A stretch of DNA of 10,370 nt from a bacterium. GTDB lineage: Bacteria; JAMCPX01. Where the stretch lies: contig JAJYYW010000020.1 in NCBI GenBank assembly GCA_021800575.1, positions 1 to 10,370 of the forward strand, given 5' to 3'. The position numbers and the translations under genes are program-made. How positions within the stretch are numbered: the stretch's first letter is position 1; each line of letters starts with the position of its first letter. The notes below the pieces were generated by a model. It was not told the origin of the DNA and did no database searches. It saw only the letters and a list, made by a program, of their open reading frames with translations. Shown here piece by piece: positions 5,771 to 10,370 of the stretch.

Positions 5771-6002
5771 GGAACCCCCCGGTGACGTAGATGATGTACA
5801 CCAGGTACAGGATGAGTCCGGCCGTGAGCGAGGTGAGGAGCCACCGGGCGGTCCGTGCCTGGGGGCCCTTTACATAGAGGGGAAAGAGCGCGATGACAAG
5901 GACAGAGAATATCAGCATAAAATAAAAAGCCATAATCTTTATACTGTTGTGCAGTGAAGCATCGATCCTTGCATTCACGATATGCATAATGTTGATGTTC
6001 AT
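5763..6002 (-). CDS. small two-helix membrane protein, unknown
   Basis: 79 residues starting at the ATG at 6002. Two strongly hydrophobic segments, about 24-44 and 54-74, are joined by a basic loop KGPQARTAR (45-53). By the positive-inside rule the loop faces the cytoplasm and both ends the periplasm. The first 22 residues are polar. The frame stays open far upstream through lnt, but there it is only the shadow of lnt; the start was placed after the lnt stop, where the hydrophobic protein begins. No Shine-Dalgarno site precedes the ATG, but promoter-like boxes end 6 nt before it. Its stop lies inside the next gene (ATGCTTAA overlap). No family recognised; a second start at Met24 is possible. 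Confidence 0.65.
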   Translation of the reverse strand: MNINIMHIVNARIDASLHNSIKIMAFYFMLIFSVLVIALFPLYVKGPQARTARWLLTSLTAGLILYLVYIIYVTGGFHA

Positions 6003-6008
6003 GGCAGC

Positions 6009-6037
6009 ACCATACCACAGATCGGATATAAGGTAAA
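6009..6037 (-). promoter_or_regulatory. possible promoter of the two-gene membrane/exported unit
   Basis: Minus strand: TTTACC (6037-6032), 17 nt, TATGGT (6014-6009), then 6 nt to the ATG at 6002. Each box matches consensus at 4 of 6 positions. The geometry repeats that of the dedA promoter and would give a leaderless mRNA. The match is modest and the genes could also be read through from lnt. Confidence 0.3.
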
Positions 6038-6076
6038 CCGGTGCAAGGACTGAGCGGCTTCCCGGCAGGTTCCGGC

Positions 6077-7654
6077 TCAGTGCAGGGATCTGCCGGCGAA
6101 CCGTTTGTAGACGAAGCGGGCGGCAAACAGCAGGAAGACGATGACACACGCCACAGCAAAGACATCGCCCTGTCTCGCGTAGAACGTGTGCGTGTTGAGC
6201 AGTTTCACGGTGCCGTCGATGAACCCCGGAACGAACAGTTTTGTCTCGGCGACGATCCTGCCGGTCGGGGAGATGACCGCGGTGATACCGGTGTTTGCGG
6301 CGCGGACGACGTACCGCTCGTCCTCCACAGCCCTGAACACGGCCATGGACAGGTGCTGGTACGGTGCCGATGTGTCTCCGAACCACGCATCATCGGTAAT
6401 CGTCACCAGGAGGTTTGCACCGTGCCGGACGTCCGCAGCAGCCAGCTGGGGGAAAATAATCTCATAGCATATCAGCGTCCCGATCCGTACGTTCCCGAAC
6501 CGCAGGAGAGTGTTTTTGTTTCCCGGGGTAAAATCTCCGATGGAGCCGGTCAATTTCTTGAAAAAGAAAAAGATATGTTTGAGCGGCAGGTATTCACCGA
6601 ACGGGACTAAGTGCCGCTTGTCATACCTTCCCAGCACGACTCCGGCTGGTCCCATCAGGAATGCGCTGTTGAAGTAGTTTATACCCCGGGCCGTGAACGC
6701 GAACGCAGGACTGCCGAACAGCAGGTAGATGCCGTGGGATTTTACAAAATCGGACAGCCGGGCCTGATACCCGGGATCGGACTGAAAGAAAAAGGGCGTC
6801 GCGGTCTCAGGCCAGATGATGAGTTCCGGATGAGACCGGGTGTATGCTTCCTGCGAGAGTGACAGATACGATGCCATGGTGTTTTCCTGGTACACCGGGT
6901 CCCACTTGTGGTTTTGATCGATGTCACCCTGGATTAATCCGACACGGAGCGCCACTGCCGTACGGTCGATGCGCGATCCGATGCGTTCCCGGGTTATATC
7001 ACCATAGATGAGTATGCCGGTGATCAGAAGGACGACGGCGGCGGATTTTGCCAGCAGCAGGGGAAATTTTGACGAGCGTACACTCCTGGTTTCGTACCAC
7101 CAGATCAGGCATTCATAGATGAATACGTTGAACAGCATGATCACGAAGGAGACACCGTACACCGAGGTGACCCTCGCTATCTGTATCAGGGAAAGATCCC
7201 GGTACTGGGAGTACCCGAGCAGTTCCCATGGAAAGCCTGAAAACAAGAACGTCCGCAGGTACTCCAGGGCAACCCAGAGGGCGGGAATGAAGAGCAATTC
7301 ACCGGTCCCCGTCCCGTTCCAGAAAAGCCTGATCAGCAGGGCAAAGGTGCCGGAGTACAGGGCACTCAGGAGAGCGGCGAGGAGCACGAGTCCCAGGATA
7401 CTGACCGCGAGGTTGATACCGCCGTATGTGTGCATTGCCACGACGACCCAGTAAAACAAAATGATGTTCGAGATAAAGCCCGCCAGGAAACCGTACCCGT
7501 AGCTTTTCAGGAGTTGATGATCCCCATGGACCCTCTTCAGGGCGAATAGGAGCGGCAGGTATGCTACCCATGCAAACAGAGGGGCGCCATAGCGGGGAAA
7601 ACTCAGTCCGGTCAGGACGCCGGAGATAGCAGCGAGGAGAAACGGCACGATCAC
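6077..7654 (-). CDS. lnt: apolipoprotein N-acyltransferase
   Basis: 525 residues; E. coli Lnt has 512. It transfers the third acyl chain from phospholipid to the N-terminal Cys of lipoproteins, in the periplasmic leaflet of the inner membrane. The N-terminal 220 residues hold the membrane helices; the nitrilase-like domain covers about 235-490, followed by a last helix (498-514). Catalytic residues align by motif: Glu283 in WPETA, Lys346 in YDKRHLVPFGEY, Cys396 in ICYE. Glu354 and Glu398 match the additional essential glutamates, with the same spacing as in E. coli. The start is GTG at 7654, overlapping the ybeY stop as GTGA. The ybeY-lnt order is common, but the CBS-domain gene ybeX/corC that often stands between them is absent. 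Confidence 0.97.
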   Translation of the reverse strand: MIVPFLLAAISGVLTGLSFPRYGAPLFAWVAYLPLLFALKRVHGDHQLLKSYGYGFLAGFISNIILFYWVVVAMHTYGGINLAVSILGLVLLAALLSALYSGTFALLIRLFWNGTGTGELLFIPALWVALEYLRTFLFSGFPWELLGYSQYRDLSLIQIARVTSVYGVSFVIMLFNVFIYECLIWWYETRSVRSSKFPLLLAKSAAVVLLITGILIYGDITRERIGSRIDRTAVALRVGLIQGDIDQNHKWDPVYQENTMASYLSLSQEAYTRSHPELIIWPETATPFFFQSDPGYQARLSDFVKSHGIYLLFGSPAFAFTARGINYFNSAFLMGPAGVVLGRYDKRHLVPFGEYLPLKHIFFFFKKLTGSIGDFTPGNKNTLLRFGNVRIGTLICYEIIFPQLAAADVRHGANLLVTITDDAWFGDTSAPYQHLSMAVFRAVEDERYVVRAANTGITAVISPTGRIVAETKLFVPGFIDGTVKLLNTHTFYARQGDVFAVACVIVFLLFAARFVYKRFAGRSLH

Positions 7655-8109
7655 GCCCGTATCCCGGAGCGATACCCCGCCGTGTTCATGCGGTGCATGA
7701 ATCCTTTCTCCTTCCGCCTCATTCGTGCGGCTTCCCGCCGGTTGATGGTGTGATCGTAGCCCAGCAGGTGGACCAGGCCGTGAATAAACAGCTCGGTCAG
7801 CCGGTCGCGCGCCGGCATCTCCGCGTGTGCTGCCTCCCGTTGTGCGGTATCGACGGATACGATGACCTCCCCGAGGATGAGCATGCCGTCTTCCGGATCC
7901 GTCTGGTTTATCTCGAACGACAGCACGTTGGTCGGGGCCTTCACGTGTTTGAATTGTTCGTTCAGCCCCTGTATGGTGGCGTCATCCACGAACGCGACAA
8001 ACACTTTTTTTGCCCCGTCGAGAAACGGGGCCGACTTCTTCAGCCGAGCACTAACCGACTGCAAAAGCCTACTGCTTTTTTTGTATGGGGAGGATATTTG
8101 AATATCCAT
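7651..8109 (-). CDS. ybeY: endoribonuclease / 16S rRNA maturation factor YbeY
   Basis: 152 residues from the ATG at 8109, against 155 in E. coli. YbeY is a zinc metalloprotein needed for 16S rRNA 3'-end maturation and ribosome quality control. The zinc site HGLVHLLGYDH is complete (His110, His114, His120), and KAPTNVLSF at about 57-65 is the family's second conserved block. The frame is open further upstream, but a start there would add a basic segment found in no YbeY I know; MDIQISSP gives the expected first strand. This start makes a 41-nt overlap with the end of the 7TM-HD gene and has no Shine-Dalgarno site, so expression probably depends on ribosomes finishing that gene. A TTG just after the 7TM-HD stop is a weaker alternative. 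The stop overlaps the lnt start. Confidence 0.94.
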   Translation of the reverse strand: MDIQISSPYKKSSRLLQSVSARLKKSAPFLDGAKKVFVAFVDDATIQGLNEQFKHVKAPTNVLSFEINQTDPEDGMLILGEVIVSVDTAQREAAHAEMPARDRLTELFIHGLVHLLGYDHTINRREAARMRRKEKGFMHRMNTAGYRSGIRA

Positions 8110-10370
8110 TGGTTTTTGCCGGAGGAGCGTTGAATTTGAATCCCGGATAATCGACCCGCTTGTGAAAGATCGCCGAGAGAACCTTGACAAAACTTTTTTT
8201 GATCTCATTGAGATCGTTCAGGGCAAGGGTGCATTCATCGAGCTGGCCGTCCTCGAAGCGTGCATTGACGATGCGCTCCACCATGGTTTTTATTTTAGCC
8301 GGCGTCGGTTCCGTCAGGGTCCTTGAGGCTGCTTCCACGGCGTCGGAGAGCATGACGATACCCGCCTCTCTCGTCTGGGGCTTCGGGCCGGGATAATGGT
8401 ATTCCTCTTCCCGGATCGAGCCGCCGTTCTTTTCCTTCGCCTTCTCGTAGAAGTACTTGACGAGGCTCGTGCCGTGGTGCTGGAGAATAATGTCGATGAT
8501 CTTCCGGGGGATCTTGTTGGCCTTTGCGAGTTCCTTTCCCTCTTTCACGTGCGATATGATGATCAGGCTGCTCATACTCGGGGACAGCTTGTCGTGCTTG
8601 TTCGCCATGTACTGCTGGTTCTCGATGAAGTAATCCGGCATCTTTACCTTGCCGATATCGTGGTAGTAGGACGCGACCCTCGCCAGGAGCGGGTTTGCGT
8701 GGATGGATGCCGCGGCAGCCTCCGCAAGCGTCGCTGTCATCATGCTGTGGTTGTAGCTGCCCGGAGCGGTCATGAACAACTCTTTGAGAAGGGGGTTCTC
8801 GAGATTTGCCAGTTCGAGGAGCTTGATATCGGTCGCGTAATCGAACAGGGTTTCGAAGACCGGCGTGAGCCCCGTTACCATGATCGCCGATATCACGCCG
8901 CTGAAGAACGCCATGGTAACGTTGATGATGAACTGGGTCGTGGGCTGATTTCCCTGGATCAGCATGAACATGCTGACCAGAACCATGTCGATCGCTGAAA
9001 CCATCAGGCCGCCTTTGATGATGGACGACCGCTGCTCGCACTTGGCAAGCGTGTGCGCCCCCACCACGCCGCTCAGGATATAGTACAGCACGATGAACAC
9101 GTTGTTGGACACGGTCATGGCCGCGGTCAATCCCGCAACGATGCTGAACCCGATGGCTATTTCCGAGTTGAGGATGAGTCGTACGATCATACCGCCCAGT
9201 GCTATCGGCGCAGCATAATAGTATGCCTCCTGGGGGATGTTGAACGATGCGATCTCCTTGATGCTGGTCAGCATGGTTGATAGCCGTGCTATGATCACGA
9301 TCAGGAGGAGTATGGCGGACATGAAGACCCCGTCTTTGAACGTGATGGTGAACTTCCGGATGTTCCGTTGCGAAAACTCGAGCACCGAGAAGATCAGGAT
9401 GAAGAAGATGAGTGCGTAGAACAGGACCAGGACATACCAGTGCCGGACCATGCTGGAGCCTATGATGATCCTGAGCTTGGCGTACGCATCCCGGTCTATC
9501 CGCTCGCCTTCCCGCACGAGGATTTCCCCCTTTTTCAAGGACAAGGTTGATGGCTTGACGGATGCCTTCGCCTTTGCGATCGTCCGTTCGGTCGCCTCGT
9601 TGTCGTATGATACGTCGGATATGACAAAGTTGGTCATGAAGTTGGTCAGGTAAATATGGTCCTGGATGGGAAGGAACGGAAAGGTTTCGGTCACGTAGTT
9701 AAACAGTATGTTTTTTGCATCCTGCGAATCGATAAAGCTGTTGATGTCCCGGATGTACAGCCGGCCGATACCCGGTGTGGTCAGCAGGATACCGGAACCG
9801 ATGTAATCCTGGATGACGGAGCCCTGCCCGACGATCTTATACCGGTCGTACAATTTTTGAATGATACCCAACAGCTTGTCCTCGTACGCCTTACCGAAGC
9901 CTTTTCTGACAAGGAAGGACACGGTGTCCTGTGACAGCGGGGCGCCGGAGACCCGCTTTATCTGTTCATTGAGTGCAGCGAGAACCTCGGCATTACTCTT
10001 GTGCTCCATGAGCATGGTCCTGCCCGTGCTGAACACCAGAATAAGGGTGTTGTACATCCGTGGTTTAATGAACGGGTTGTACCGGAATACCGGCGGGAGC
10101 TGCCGCACCAGCTTCTCTATGTTTTTTTCCGTGCCGATCACATCCGTAGCCTCGATATTCTGGGGGGAGTAGATCGTCTGCTTGGCAATATCTCCGATGC
10201 GGTAGCGGGATATATCCCGGAGATTCATCGCCGGAGATATGATAAAGCCGATGGCGAGGCTGAGCAACCCGAGCCTCAACGCTCCTCCGGCCCAAAATAT
10301 GAGGAACGCCAACCCTATGAGCGGATTGATGGTAGCGAGGAGCATCCCCCGCCGGAAGGTGCGTTTGTCG
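8069..10370 (-). CDS. 7TM-HD cyclic-dinucleotide phosphodiesterase (PgpH/YqfF family), N-terminus at or beyond the window edge
   Basis: The frame is open to the right edge. The first visible ATG is at 10345 (758 residues), but eight more open codons precede it and no well-spaced binding site is seen, so the start may lie outside. Numbered from 10345: an N-terminal hydrophobic region (to about 40), an extracytoplasmic domain (about 50-295) beginning with the family-typical IGDIAKQTIYSP, membrane helices (about 302-495), then a cytoplasmic HD domain. HD ligands are all present: His533, His562-Asp563 in YYHDIGKVKMP, His599, His623-624 in QHHGT, Asp668 in LSDAVEAASR. Spacing matches Listeria PgpH, which hydrolyses c-di-AMP; that activity is inferred here. 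It lies upstream of ybeY, as in many bacteria, where a phoH/ybeZ gene often comes first and may lie just beyond the edge. Confidence 0.93.
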   Translation of the reverse strand, partial: DKRTFRRGMLLATINPLIGLAFLIFWAGGALRLGLLSLAIGFIISPAMNLRDISRYRIGDIAKQTIYSPQNIEATDVIGTEKNIEKLVRQLPPVFRYNPFIKPRMYNTLILVFSTGRTMLMEHKSNAEVLAALNEQIKRVSGAPLSQDTVSFLVRKGFGKAYEDKLLGIIQKLYDRYKIVGQGSVIQDYIGSGILLTTPGIGRLYIRDINSFIDSQDAKNILFNYVTETFPFLPIQDHIYLTNFMTNFVISDVSYDNEATERTIAKAKASVKPSTLSLKKGEILVREGERIDRDAYAKLRIIIGSSMVRHWYVLVLFYALIFFILIFSVLEFSQRNIRKFTITFKDGVFMSAILLLIVIIARLSTMLTSIKEIASFNIPQEAYYYAAPIALGGMIVRLILNSEIAIGFSIVAGLTAAMTVSNNVFIVLYYILSGVVGAHTLAKCEQRSSIIKGGLMVSAIDMVLVSMFMLIQGNQPTTQFIINVTMAFFSGVISAIMVTGLTPVFETLFDYATDIKLLELANLENPLLKELFMTAPGSYNHSMMTATLAEAAAASIHANPLLARVASYYHDIGKVKMPDYFIENQQYMANKHDKLSPSMSSLIIISHVKEGKELAKANKIPRKIIDIILQHHGTSLVKYFYEKAKEKNGGSIREEEYHYPGPKPQTREAGIVMLSDAVEAASRTLTEPTPAKIKTMVERIVNARFEDGQLDECTLALNDLNEIKKSFVKVLSAIFHKRVDYPGFKFNAPPAKTNGYSNILPIQKKQ
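8075..8083 (-). other. slippery A AAA AAG heptamer before the 7TM-HD stop
   Basis: The last sense codons of the 7TM-HD gene are CAA AAA AAG CAG followed by TAG. This places A AAA AAG, the dnaX-type -1 slippery sequence, in the correct frame two codons before the stop, with seven consecutive A. A -1 shift would replace the final Gln by 11 other residues ending at 8040. Loss of one A during transcription would instead join the protein to the ybeY frame. Sequence alone does not show that either happens. Confidence 0.3.

Noticed and set aside
8062..8082. AAAAGC-CTACT-GCTTTT hairpin followed by T on the plus strand
   Set aside because: The stem has only two G-C pairs, sits in the 7TM-HD/ybeY coding overlap, and the T run is on the non-transcribed side for those genes.
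1..10370. CRISPR arrays, insertion sequences, prophage, toxin-antitoxin or riboswitch elements
   Set aside because: No regularly spaced repeats, transposase motifs or long terminal inverted repeats were found, and every interval between genes is about 110 nt or shorter.

Overview
The window (roughly 55-60% G+C by eye) looks like ordinary, gene-dense chromosome of a diderm bacterium. An apolipoprotein N-acyltransferase (lnt) means lipoproteins and an outer membrane. The order 7TM-HD phosphohydrolase - ybeY - lnt, and a tandem-ACT gene sharing a transcription unit with an AMP-forming acyl-CoA ligase, suggest a former deltaproteobacterium (Desulfobacterota or a relative). That placement is inference from gene content; no taxonomic marker was compared. 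I see no mobile element, CRISPR array, prophage or toxin module. Layout, left to right: (1) 1-2521, minus strand: a four-gene unit read from 2521 toward 1. It encodes a tandem ACT-domain protein, a previously unmarked 16-codon ORF with a very strong ribosome binding site, an alpha/beta hydrolase of the monoacylglycerol lipase/lysophospholipase type, and an acyl-CoA synthetase whose C-terminus lies beyond base 1. Hydrolase plus synthetase suggests release and re-activation of fatty acids. (2) 2522-2632: a 111-bp divergent promoter region with one good promoter each way and a spaced direct repeat (GGACA-N8-TGCAATT, twice, 29 bp apart) that touches both promoters. (3) 2633-3709, plus strand: apt (adenine phosphoribosyltransferase) and an exported PEBP/YbhB-like protein. 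This unit ends 2 nt from the convergent end of rnc. (4) 3712-5131, minus strand: dedA then rnc (RNase III), 1 nt between stop and start bases, with a promoter that appears to place +1 exactly on the dedA ATG. (5) 5196-5271: tRNA-Ala(CGC), minus strand. (6) 5354-6002, minus strand: two small unknown genes, an exported 138-residue protein and a two-helix membrane protein, overlapping by 8 nt. (7) 6077-10370, minus strand: lnt, ybeY and a PgpH-type 7TM-HD phosphodiesterase that runs off the right edge. Apart from one short plus-strand unit, everything is on the minus strand and tightly packed, with repeated stop/start overlaps (ATGA, GTGA) indicating translational coupling. No complete new defence or metabolic system is visible. 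The points most worth following are small-scale: the coupled 16-codon ORF, the paired repeats between divergent promoters, two promoters placed for leaderless mRNA, and an A AAA AAG slippery heptamer just before the stop of the 7TM-HD gene inside its overlap with ybeY.
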